Shown here in pieces: positions 45,493 through 55,836 of a DNA stretch of 64,000 nt. Origin of the DNA: Capitella teleta (Eukaryota > Annelida > Polychaeta > Capitellidae); the NCBI GenBank assembly GCA_000328365.1, contig KB306104.1:386439-450438 (forward strand), given 5' to 3'. The notes under the pieces were generated by a model. The model did not search any database. It had not been told where the DNA came from and was given only the letters and a program-made list of their open reading frames with translations. The translations under genes were made by a program, and so were the position numbers. How positions within the stretch are numbered: the stretch's first letter is position 1; each line of letters begins with the position of its first letter.

Positions 45493-48176
45493 TCAATCGA
45501 CATTGAGTTTCCTGAATGATTCAGATGGAACATCAGAGGGTTTCTTCGACGCATCAATTCGCCATTTGTCGCTAGTTTCGTACAAAATTCTATCTCGAAC
45601 TTCCGGAGTCTGAAGTTTCTCAATCAGACGGTCTAAAAATGAAACGTAGATTAATTAATTAACATATGAGATTCTCAGTGCAAAAGGTGAAAAAGAAATT
45701 AGCTCACTGGAGATATCTTCCAAGGTCCCGGCGTTCGGACCTTCGTAGTCGTCTGGCAGAAATTCGACCGGCATTTGTTCCATTCCGATTTCTTTGTAAA
45801 TACTCTCCAGTGTTTCGTGAATGTGGATCTGAGAAGAAAACAGAGTATATCGGTATTCATAACGCACTAAATATCATAACGCACCCGATCACGGAACTTT
45901 TTCGAGAGAAGGGGTTTGAAAACGGCCATGACACCTTCGAATGCGGGCCCTATGTTGTAGTAATGGAAACCTTTAAATCTTCCGTAGAAATTGCCCTGGA
46001 ATAAAGATAGATACGCGTGTTCAAAATAATACAATCAAAATAATACACATTTTTCAAGCTCATGTGATAAAAGTATAACGCACTAATACTGAACTTCATA
46101 ACGCACTGGAATCTCCATAAATCATAACGCACTCACTTGGAACATTTTGCTGGATTTCTTGATGGTGTCAGTGCCCCAGTATGTGGCGTGACGCAGCTCG
46201 AAGCCAGTGAGATCCATGATGTAAGCCAGACCATTAACCAGCACATTCTCATTCCCCAAATAATTAATCAAAGCAGCAAATGCTCCATGCCAAATATCGT
46301 TCATCTTATACGGCGCTTTGGGTCTAGTATCCAGGACCCCTAAGGAAATGGACAATGGACATGTTCATTTCGTTTGTTGGTAACTCACCCGCCCTGTACA
46401 ATATGACGAAATGGCCTCGCTTGCTGAAGCCCAGGGGAAGGAGATACCTGCAATGCGATCTCCGTTAATCGGGGTCTGTTTGTCATCAGCCCTATTTACT
46501 CACCCCGATTTGAGGAAGGCGACGAGGCCAGGGTCTTTGGTGTCGATGTTGTCGTACCAGGCTGGGTTCTGCGTCTTCATCGTCAGATAGCCCTCCAGGG
46601 TCTCCCTTGCCCTCAACTGACTGAACTTGGCCGTTCGCAGGAAGCGCAGAAGGTACTCTGTGTCTGCATTAACACAAACGCAGATCGTATGCACCATGTT
46701 TGGGTAAGTACTTTTAATTATTAGAATTTGGCTTCGTTTAACCACCATTGCAAGAGTGTGAACAAAGTGCAAGGGATCAACGTACAATGGGACAGTCTCT
46801 CCGAACCCCAGATCTGCACCTTTTTTTTTTTCCTTTTTTTTGCGGAACAACTCAGTCGGTTTGCATCCTGTGCAAATGGTAGAGGTCTCTGTCTCCGGTT
46901 CGAGATTATCTCCATGAATTGTAATTGTATTCGATATTAATTCGATATAATTCTTCGGTGACTCTGCAGTGCTGCCCAACTGCGTAACAAAGCCGGGCGC
47001 TGTGTTCTACAGTCTATGGTGGTATGCAGGATAAAGAACCCCTGGAATTCCTCGATAAGACTAAGAGTAAGGGGACCCGGGTCCCGGGTTTCTGTTCTGA
47101 CGCCCGTATTACTGTTCTGGCGCTCGTATCACCCGAATGGGTTGGGTGGAGCTGTAGAACCCCATCATGTCTCATGCATCACGCTTTGCAGTGGTAATTT
47201 ATCAGTTATATCGTAAATAAGAAGCACTGCATTGAGGTTGGTTTTAATTTTTATTATGTAATTACAAAACGCAATGAAGGTTTTTATTTTGAGGCATATA
47301 TTCCATTGTAGATGGTGTCGGTCAACGTGCTCTTCAACTGAGTGCCTATTACTCCGACCAGGTGCACGTGATATGCGATTGTGCAAAAACTGAAGCAAAA
47401 GATGCGCGTAATGTTTATTATCACCGTCGAGTTGCCACAATTGGTTTTAAGTCATCTATTTGCTCAATTTTGAATCGGGGCAAGTATGTCCTTAATTTTT
47501 GCCTTTGTTTGTGAATGAATAAAGTGAAAAAAAAAATAAAAAAAATAAAAAAAATAAAAAAAAATAAACAACAACTTTATCTTATCTATATTATACTTGG
47601 CACAGTCTATCACCGATATATTTTTTTCCTGAGAGGAGAAGTTACAATTCACGTTTGGTGGTTAGTGGCTGCGATATGAAATTATAACCCGCGTGACTCA
47701 TGCAGAAAAGGTCACAAACCTCATTCATGCACGCGTTCGATGTGGACCAAGAAACCTGACAATTATGACATCACACCACGCAGCATCCAACTGCAGGTAT
47801 ACACACCATTCATTGTACAACGATCGAGAATTACCAACCAAAGGCAAATAGTGAATATCGATAAGACCTTTGACCTTTGACCTCACCAGATTTTGAGTGG
47901 TACACTTTTGTAGATATATGCAGGTACGTATGCGTACATTGCTTTGTTTAAGCGTGTGCATATAATATAACCTGCATAATAATAATCACACACTACACGG
48001 AAGACACTGTCCCCTTTGGTTGCCTCACCTGTTGGACATTTCAGATGTTCTTGGCTCAAAATCCATTCTCGGAATTTCTGCACTGAGCCGAGTCGGTCGC
48101 CGGGGTCTTCGTTGAGCTCCTTCTGCGCGATCTTCAATCCTTTCGCATCCAGGGTGCACTTGTAGTTGTCCGCCAT
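45493..48176 (-). CDS. CRAL-TRIO (SEC14-type) lipid-binding protein
   Basis: This is probably a cytosolic carrier of a small hydrophobic ligand (retinoid, tocopherol or phosphoinositide), as known for alpha-TTP, CRALBP and clavesin. Seven exons: 48029-48176, 46504-46663, 46389-46447, 46137-46339, 45885-45995, 45708-45828, 45493-45632. They give 942 nt, 313 residues, the usual family length. The N-terminal helical region includes YLLRFLRTAKFSQLRARETL. The lipid-binding core carries NVLVNGLAYIMDLTGFELRH and the end motif EFLPDDYEGPNAGTLED. The start ATG at 48176 has a good context (GAAATGG); a CGCAG acceptor just upstream suggests a 5' UTR exon. Intron 1 (1365 bp) holds a SINE; the others are 49-141 bp. 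Introns 4 and 5 carry GTGCGTTATGA repeats at their donors. An AATAAA signal lies 145 bp past the stop. The ligand cannot be inferred. Confidence 0.9.
45857..46132 (-). repeat. GTGCGTTATGA motif clusters in CRAL-TRIO introns 4 and 5
   Basis: Minus-strand sense copies are exact at 45857-45867, 45874-45884, 46096-46106 and 46122-46132, with a variant at 46074-46083. The 56-bp intron 45829-45884 contains two copies, and its donor GT is the first two bases of one. The 141-bp intron 45996-46136 contains three, the first directly overlapping its GTGAGT donor. Spacing is 17-26 bp and several copies are preceded by CA or TA. Confidence 0.85.
46860..47185 (+). mobile_element. tRNA-derived SINE, copy 2
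   Basis: Clear similarity to copy 1 (5541-5803) begins at TCGGTGAC, 46955. It continues through GTGCTGCCCAACTG, TCTATGGTGGTAT and GGGTTGGGTGGAGC to the CCCCATCATGTC end. Upstream, GGTTCGAGATT with a tRNA-like TGGTAGAGG (46878-46910) looks like a diverged Pol III head. The body has a small internal duplication of a CGCCCGTAT/CGCTCGTAT segment near 47100-47130. It lies in intron 1 of the CRAL-TRIO gene, in the opposite orientation. Confidence 0.75.
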
Positions 48177-49573
48177 TTCCAACGCCGTCAAAGGAACTGC
48201 GAGATCAGCAACTGCGCCAAACCGTGGAATGATGCAATGCAGATGAATACTGCCCGCTATATCATTAGACCCTCGCTAAATATACAAATAGGTCGGTTTT
48301 GACGCTTCAGTGAGTTTCTTTTAATCAGACCTTTTTAGTTCTTGTCTGCTCAGTTTGTGAGGAATTCTGATAATTTAAGAGTCTTTGAAGCATGCATCAA
48401 CGAATCTTGCCCAGTTACCTGATTTAAAAATGGAAGCAATTTTATTTTATCATCTCAATGTGCCAAAAGCCGCAATATCATACATACAAATTCTAATGGA
48501 GCATCATTCCTTTGGAGGAGGCGTCATGTGATATGCTTCAGCACACGTGGTAAACCCCGTAGGCCTACCTATATTATTATATAAAGTCTGCATGGTCCAT
48601 GAACAGAATCAATGGGGTGTAGTACTGTGCTTACATGAGTCATAGGAAATGCGCATGACCTCAATCAATGCAATCGATATCTGATCTATAGGAGGCTATT
48701 ATAGGTCGACAAATAAAATGCATGCAGTCACCCACCATAATTATTACCACCTGTGAGACAGTCTGGATAGTTTCAGAGGCGAGGGGTCAAGATGGCTTAT
48801 GAAATGATTTTATACCTTCAGTTATTAGAACTATATTTAATATATATGTATAAATATCTAACTTGAGGCATAAAACTTCACTCGATTGTCATGTTCTTTT
48901 GAAGCTTCACTTAAGAGGCTTCTTCTAGTTCGCCTTCACCTTACCTGTTGAGACCAGCGCCTGCGTTATATCACCCTCGCAATCACACCAGGGTGCCCAA
49001 AGGATACATTCCCCTATTTCATTGGTAATTTGTTAATGTAAAATTGAGTCCACTTTGTGTTTGTCTAATTGCCATTCATCATAGAAAAAGAAAAACACAT
49101 ACAATTCTGCACTTAATGACCCAAAGACAAGTGTTGGTAATTAAACACCCAAGATTTCAACGAGGATGCTCACGAAGCAGACAAATTAACATCCGGGGAG
49201 AAGTACTCTCGAATTAATTCCGAGTACTACACGAGAACACGCACATCTGACCATAAAACCAAAAACGGATTGTTTACCAAAATCCCTATTCGCGGTTAAC
49301 CGGTTTTGACATCATTCCCAGAATGAGGCCAGGGACTTGCTTAATATATAAAGCCACCAGAAGTATGGATAATGATAAGTAAAAGAAAATATCACAGAAA
49401 CATAGCATCTGGTGAATGTTTACTCAGAGAGACGTTTATTATTGTTCCAAGGGCTCAAAGTATTCTACGCCTCAAATTCAAGCCTGGAGGCTGTATTATT
49501 CACAGTATATATACAGCACACCATAAGACTCAAGGGCTTTGATTGAATTCCAACGGTTTGGGAATCAGTTGAA
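48177..49573. other. Intergenic region between divergent CRAL-TRIO and astacin genes
   Basis: No coding exon was recognised. The region must hold the promoters of both flanking genes. TATA-like sequences occur near 49346 and 49505. The TCATAACGCAC motif, frequent in the introns on either side, is absent here. Confidence 0.5.
49346..49354 (+). promoter_or_regulatory. TATA-box candidate for the astacin gene
   Basis: TATATAAAG lies 228 bp upstream of the astacin ATG. A second AT-rich TATATATA lies at about 49505. No transcription start is visible. Confidence 0.3.
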
Positions 49574-52472
49574 ATGGAATCTGTCGCCTGGATTAAATTG
49601 ACATGTTTTGCGGTTGTTTGTGCAGCCACTGTTGCTGGAGCTCCTCATAAAAGCGTCGACGAAGACGTTTCGCATCGTGATCCCTGGCAGATCAATTTGA
49701 GTGAGTTGAACTTTATATCTCTGCATTAGAAGTTGTACTTCAATATTACCCATTGATTAAAACGTAGAACGATGCATCTCCTTGAGTTCAAATTGTAGTT
49801 CCACATCTATGTGTTTGGGTGGTCTATCCTATCTTCTCACATGTAAATCCATATTGTGTAATAATCTACCCTATACAGACCTGTGTCCTCCCGCACTGTG
49901 TCCCAGTGCACCAGGTGTGCTTAATGAACCAGGTGAGTGATGATGTGCTGTCCATTGCAGATGCTTGTCCTCCCGTTCTGTGTGGACCTCCACAAAGTTC
50001 TCTGTTGCTAACGGCGCCACCTGCAGGAGTCGACTATGAACCTGTTCGCGTGCAAGGTCATTGCCCGATCAATGCTTATTTATTTGCCTGCTTTTGCAAC
50101 TCCTGCTCCCTCTGCTCTCTCTGCGTTTGCTTCCTCTCTGTTAAATAACTGTGAAGTTGGAACTCATCCCAATGCAGATCTGTCTTCTTCCCATAACCAG
50201 ACAACTGAATTGCATGTATTACAGGTGCATATCGCATGCATCATGTACTCGATATGTATAAAATCTCCAGTTCAATCCATTTATCCCACTAATCTCAAAT
50301 GCATTGCTCTTTTACGACATACTACATAGTACACGTATCGCATGAGTTTCCATGGTCATAACGCGTACTTATGATAATAATAATAAATATAATGTATATG
50401 TATATTATGTCATTATTATGTCTGCTTTAAACAACGGATTAAATCATAAAAGTGCATGTAAGAAATATCAGTCATTGTTTTCCGTTATCCTATCGGATGG
50501 TGAATATGGAATTGTTCATTAAATGGCTGAATGTTCCAGGCCGTTTTGAGTTCTTCGAGGGTGACATCGTTCTGAAGAGTGCGGCGCGGACGAAGCGAGC
50601 CATCATCAGACCAATATCCAAACTGTGGAAGTTCGGAATCGTCCCGTACGTCCTTGACTCGAGCCTCAGTGAGTCATTCGCACATGACATCGACACCTAA
50701 TTCAGTTGCTACGTACGCTTGTCATCGTCATCAAACTCCTCATGTCGCAATCTGACTCACTCTGAGATGTAAAAACAGCACTGTTGCAAAACGAATAAAA
50801 CACAAGTATAAACAAACTTGGAGTCAGTGTTATACCAACTGTCACAACTGTCATCAATCATCTTGAAAACCGCACACAAAGTTATGAATTTTGTATTTTA
50901 CAGCTACGTCTGCTAAAAGATACATCGGCGCAGCGATCCGGAGTTTTGAGAGGAAAACTTGCATTCGCTTCATTCCCAAAAGCAAAGAACATGTTGATTA
51001 TATTATGTTCATCAATCAACCAGGGTAGGTGGAAATTTGCTTTGCACATTAAGCAAAGTTAGCATATCTCGTGCAGGTGTTGGTCGTACGTTGGGAAGCA
51101 AGGCGGAGAACAGCATGTCAGCCTGGGTGCTGGATGTGACAACTTTGGCACCGTACTTCACGAAACTGCACACGCTTTGGGGTTCTGGCACGAACAGGTT
51201 AACATAAGTCAACGTTATGATACTTATAATGAAAGTTAATTCAATTGACAGAGTCGGCCGGACAGAGATACTTTCGTTAAACTCATCAAAAAGAATATTC
51301 CTTCGAGATTTTTATCCCAATTTGGAAAGAGGGATTCGGAAGAGAGTTCAACCAGAGGTTATGCATATGACTACGATAGCATCATGCACTATGGGGAGCG
51401 GTACTTCTCCAGTAACAACCGAGCCACGCTTAAGGTGAGTGCGTTATGAATCATGTAATGAAATTTAACAGTGCGTTATGATTTTGTATTATTCCTCCAT
51501 TCTATTTAATATAATTATTCTATCGTCATAGGTCATCGGAATCGGAAGGAAAATGAAGAAGCAGATCGGACAACGCAAGCGGTTGAGTGATATTGATGTG
51601 GCCCAACTCCGAGCGATGTATTACTGCAACAAAAAAGACCAACGCGATCGAGGTGCGTTATGATTCACAGTGAAAATGCGTTATGTTTCACAATTACCCC
51701 TAACAGTTTGCCGAGATGGGTGGAACAAATTTGATGACCACTGTTATAAATTCGTCAATGATCAGCAGATGGCGTATGGATCAGCGCGCAAGTACTGCCA
51801 AGCAGAAGGCGGGTACTTGGCGCACATCAATTCACAGCCAGAGGACAATTACATCAAAGGATACTTGATCAATTTCTACCCAAATACCACAACATGGCGG
51901 ACGGGCGGCAAGATGGAAAAAGGAAAATTCGTCTGGTATTTCAACAGCGGACAAGAAAGCCATGTCATGAACTACACGAGATGGGCGCCAAACTGGCCTG
52001 GTAGATTCAGCACCCACATCCTCAGCAAGTACAACGGCTCCCCGCCGCGATTCGTGTGGAAAGCAACGTGGTCTGGCTCGACGAGCAAAAGAACAGCCCA
52101 GCATCCGTTCATTTGTGAAGCCGAAACAAGCAGTGAGTGTGAATTACAATTAATACAGTTGTGTAATAATTAGTTCAACTCTTCTAAGTGCGTTGTTTCA
52201 AAAGTTCAACTGGAGATGGCAGAGATTATCGAGGGAAGTTGGATTACACGACGGACGGGACCACGTGCCAAATGTGGGCCTCGCGGTACCCTCAGCAGCA
52301 CAAGTTTTACACTGGAAACCCGATGAAGGATGTCAGGAACGGCATCGGGGAACACAACTACTGCAGGAACCCAAACGGAAGGAGGGCGAAACCATGGTGC
52401 TTCGTACCTCTCAGCCCCGGGAGCGATCTTCCACGCTGGCAATACTGCGATGTGGAACCCTGCAAGAAATAA
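49574..52472 (+). CDS. Secreted astacin metalloprotease with C-type lectin and kringle domains
   Basis: A zinc endopeptidase made as a proenzyme. Ten exons: 49574-49700, 49879-49914, 49961-50056, 50540-50668, 50904-51024, 51077-51197, 51252-51434, 51532-51652, 51707-52132, 52189-52472 (1644 nt, 547 residues). Residues 1-22 are a signal peptide. The propeptide carries FEGD (92-95), the known aspartate-switch motif. RTKR (103-106) is a furin-like site before [10 protein letters not shown]. The active site [12 protein letters not shown] (198-209) has zinc ligands His198, His202, His208 and catalytic Glu199; the Met-turn is SIMHY (253-257). The lectin-type domain (about 312-448) has four cysteines and no EPN, QPD or WND motif. 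The kringle (456-547) has all six cysteines. An alternative exon 2 donor at 49933 would add six residues but leave a 28-nt intron. Several introns carry GTGCGTTATGA repeats. The substrate is unknown. Confidence 0.93.
51439..51686 (+). repeat. GTGCGTTATGA motif clusters in astacin introns 7 and 8
   Basis: Exact sense copies lie at 51439-51449, 51471-51481 and 51653-51663, with a variant ATGCGTTATGT at 51676-51686. Intron 8 is only 54 bp and its donor GT is the start of a copy. Intron 7 starts GTGAGTGCGTTATGA, the same donor-plus-motif string as intron 4 of the CRAL-TRIO gene. Intron 6 holds a shorter CGTTATGA at 51213-51220. Confidence 0.85.
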
Positions 52473-52479
52473 CCTGCAA

Positions 52480-52519
52480 TCATAACGCACTTTTATGTAG
52501 CTCAGAAATCATAACGTAC
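52480..52519 (-). repeat. TCATAACGCAC pair in astacin 3' UTR
   Basis: There is an exact copy at 52480-52490 and a one-base variant (TCATAACGTAC) at 52509-52519, 29 bp apart. They are antisense to the astacin transcript and start 7 bp after the stop codon. Confidence 0.8.
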
Positions 52520-52822
52520 TTTTCTGAACATTTAAGAACATGATGCTTGTTATTTTACTAATTGAAGATAATTAGTTGTTGTTATCGTATTTGAGGTCAT
52601 CTACCAATATACAGTTTTCCACATTGGAAGGATTTTTTGTTTACAACCTAATCGCATGAGTTTCAAAGCAGCATATCCTCTTTTATTTTACAATTATTTA
52701 TTCTATTGCAGCATATAAGGCCATGTTATGTGTATTTTATTTATTTCTGTTGACATTTTTCTCAGAATTATTTGTATATGCTACATTTTACAATCGCATT
52801 ATCAAATTTTAGTGTATTTATG

Positions 52823-52837
52823 AATAAAACTTTTATT
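52823..52837. terminator. Palindromic bidirectional poly(A) signal
   Basis: AATAAAACTTTTATT gives AATAAA on the plus strand (52823-52828), 350 bp past the astacin stop, and AATAAA on the minus strand (52832-52837), 220 bp past the LYRM2 stop. The two genes converge here, so one 15-bp palindrome could end both. Confidence 0.6.
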
Positions 52838-53056
52838 TCTTCAACTCTCCCCACCCATAACAACTACACAGAAAAGTGGGAATTGGTGGGGTCTATAGTC
52901 TGTTCATGAACACATTAGGAATGCTGATATCAACAGATGAACAATTCTGAGGAAAGACTTCTAAAAACACTTTTCTTTTCAACAATTGAGTGCAACAATT
53001 GAGCTCGAGGTTGCAGAGAATGAGTGCATTGAAATAAATATTGAGAGCGGCCTGCG

Positions 53057-53426
53057 TCACAAGCTCAAGTTTGCCATTTTCCGTAATTCCCGCAGCTGAA
53101 TTTTCCCTCTCGTGATCATCATTTTGATTGCTTCCTGAAGAGTAGCGTTGATTAGAATATTTGCGTACACAGGAGGGAAACACAATTATTCACTCACTTC
53201 GTCTTGCATGTTTTTGTTGCTTTTAAAGTCGTCCTTCACCCATTGAGTCATGTCATTGCGATCTGCTTTACTCGGCAGTTGTTTCAAGCAGCGGAAAAAA
53301 TCCCGATATAGCTGCAAAACTTGCCCACGTAGCATAAACTGAAAGAGAGGAGAGTCATCAGATGTATCTCGTTTAATAAGTTGGACTCACTTGTTTCAAA
53401 GATAAACTTTGCGATGGGATCTTCAT
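53057..53426 (-). CDS. LYRM2: LYR motif-containing protein 2
   Basis: A small mitochondrial LYR-family protein. Family members bind the acyl carrier protein or assist respiratory-complex assembly, and LYRM2 has been linked to complex I. Three exons: 53391-53426, 53198-53338, 53057-53134 (255 nt, 84 residues; the human protein is about 88). The LYR tripeptide is at residues 22-24 in QVLQLYRDFFR. The C-terminal half contains WVKDDFKSNKN and IKMMITRGKIQLRELRK, matching the LYRM2 pattern. The N-terminus LSLKQFMLRGQ also fits. Introns are 52 and 63 bp. It converges on the astacin gene, 584 bp away, with a shared palindromic poly(A) signal between. The ATG at 53426 is the only sensible start, in a CACCATG context. 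Confidence 0.9.
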
Positions 53427-54291
53427 GGTGAAGTTGATCGTGAAAACATGAAGGTTAGTAGTGGTTACGTTATGACTATCACTCTGAGTATGAGTTGATT
53501 GACGCTCATTCACGTCATTGACACTCATAGATTGTTCAGGCAGAGCATAGGCTAATTGCTTAAGCGCTGTCTTCTATGTGAACGGCACAGTTGACTAGAT
53601 GTGTGGAAATCTTGCTTATTAGGTCCGATATCTTTAGCCAAGAGAGAATCAGTGCAGACGATAAAAGCGATAATAGAGTATGTTATTGCATAAACATAAA
53701 TTTTTCACAGTCGCAACTTTTCTCAGACACGTAGGAATTCGCGCCGAACGTTTACCAGGAAATTGAGTGACTCTAAACACGGTTACACGAGCAAAGTCAA
53801 AATTTCAGAAATTAATATTGCGCAAAATAAATAATAATTGTAAGAAAGAATTATAAACTGTCAGCATTCTGTGATTTCGTACGACAAAGGACAAAGTATT
53901 GAAGTAACACTACGTGCACTACGGTTTTATCATTTCCCGTAGCGCTAGTACATCCTTCATCATTTTGGTCAGAGAATTCGAAACCATTTCTCGTATTTAA
54001 TGTGGGAGAATGCTGGTAAATGATTGCTCCCAAGAAAGATGGCATGAGTGTGCCTATCAGTCAATAAGAGTCCTAATTACGGAATATAGCATTTGCCGAG
54101 GTAAAAAACGTTAAATGGCTTAGAATTCTGGAATTCTGGACCCAAAATATCACCCAATCCACGTTTGCGCTACTATGACCATAATATCGCAAATTCAATG
54201 GAAAGAAAAGATTAATAAAAAATCAAATTGAAAAAAAAGGCCTGTTGAACGCTGCCTTTGTGTTATACATGTACAGTACAATATAATAATA
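53427..54291. other. Intergenic, no gene seen
   Basis: AT-rich sequence upstream of LYRM2. One CGTTATGA octamer lies at 53468-53475. No exon was recognised. Confidence 0.45.
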
Positions 54292-54341
54292 NNNNNNNNN
54301 NNNNNNNNNNNNNNNNNNNNNNNNNNNNNNNNNNNNNNNNN
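54292..54341. other. Assembly gap (50 N)
   Basis: Fifty N bases, followed directly by A-rich and CAAA-type simple sequence (54350-54431). The gap is probably caused by this low-complexity tract; its true size is unknown. Confidence 0.98.
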
Positions 54342-54691
54342 CACAGGGCAAAAAAAAAAAAAAAAAAAAAAAAAACAAAACAAACAAACGAACAAACAAA
54401 CAAACTGAAAAAAAAAAAAAAAAAAAAAAAATAGAAACTGGCAACTTGTCAGTTATTCAATGCAAATCGAATTTAACAATATGGATGCTTCAACATTTGT
54501 TATTGGAGCTTGCAGTTCATTATTTTTTATTCCGATGAGTTCGTGAACGTATATACGTATATAATAGTAGTTAACACACTCATTGCCTCTTATCGCTATT
54601 AGCAATTATTAGAAATCTCCTTTTATTTCATTCCCTCATTTTCATTTTAATTTTCAAATTAAACATTATATCATTATAGACAAATTTTAAA

Positions 54692-55022
54692 AATAAGCTG
54701 GCGAGACAGAGTCACCACTGATGCAGTTGAGGACTGTGCAGGAGGAACGTTTTCACTCAAAGATTTTATGCAGAGAAAGTTCAGATATGCTGGTCATAGT
54801 TTAAGAGGAAGTTACAGCTTTTTACATAATGTAATTTTAGAAGGTGCTATTGAAGGCACCAGAGTAAGGGGCAGGCCCCGTAGAATGTGGCTGGATGATA
54901 TCACTGGCTGGTTCAGGACATCCAGTATGTGCAAGCTAAACGCTTAGCTGAGATTAAAGCACCTTGGAGACGCCTGGTGGCTAACCTTCGAAACGAAGAC
55001 AACACTGATTGATTGATTGATC
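54692..55022 (+). mobile_element. 3' fragment of a non-LTR retrotransposon (RTE-like LINE)
   Basis: The translation includes KFRYAGHSLRG, ILEGAIEGTRVRGRPRRMW and WRRLVANLRNEDNTD, typical of the C-terminal end of LINE ORF2 proteins. The last part is in a shifted frame. The frame ends at TGA inside a short GATTGATTGATTGAT tail (55006-55021), as in RTE-type elements that end in a microsatellite. Everything upstream of the C-terminal region is missing, so this is a dead 5'-truncated copy. Confidence 0.75.
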
Positions 55023-55836
55023 ATTAATGCCATATGCCACAGTGGCTCAGATACTCATGAGTACAAAAGTATACTCTGATCACATGACAACATTCATGTT
55101 GCGGGAGAGAGGATTGTATGTAAGCTTGGTAGTTTTAACGGAGTAACTCTGCCTGATAAATTAAGCACCCAGTTTACTTCCCTGCATTGCATTGAACTTA
55201 TTATGCACAGAATCCAAATTAAAAGTAGAAATGGACTTTTCCCAACAAAAAAGGAAAAAGAAAGTATTTCAGCATACCGTACATTTATTTTATCATAAGC
55301 ACATTAAGTACACTTTCGCATAATTCCTGTTGACTAGATGGCTCTGAATCCTCTAATTAAATTGTTGTACAATTAAACGGAAGCCTATTAACTTGTCAGG
55401 GAAATGAGTAATCCATTATCTTTAATTCTCAGTTCCTGTAACATTAAAGAGAAAATTTATAAAACAGGTGACAACTAATATTTTCAACAATTTGTGAATT
55501 TCCATGATTGTAAACTTATGGCAAAACCAGAAGAGAAAAAAAAGATATATACAAAATGATCTGAAAATAACTGCCTGATCAGACAAAATTCGTCTTTAAC
55601 CTTTTACGATTGTATTTATAGAAAGCAACAAAAATTAAGCTGTTGTGAAAATGTGACAGGATGACCAATCATCAACAATTAAATAACAAAAAGACAATAA
55701 AATATCAATAACTAAATGTTCTGAAAATACCAAGGAGAAAAAATAAAGTTTGTAACATAGAGAAACCATGGGTAGAGAGAAGCAGGAATTCAGTTTCCAT
55801 ATAATTCAGGTACTAGTGGAAGAAATTCTTGAGCGT
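55023..55836. other. Intergenic, AT-rich, no gene seen
   Basis: It lies downstream of the MOSPD2-like gene and presumably includes its 3' UTR. No other coding exon was recognised. Confidence 0.45.

Noticed and set aside
49915-49932. Longer astacin exon 2 using the strong GTGAGT donor at 49933
   Set aside because: It keeps the phase but leaves a 28-nt intron, probably too short to splice; the GTGTGC donor at 49915 gives 46 nt, like other introns here.
50179-50225. Extra astacin exon reading [16 protein letters not shown]
   Set aside because: It enters in phase 1 but leaves in phase 0, which breaks the frame into the next exon; no alternative donor corrected this.
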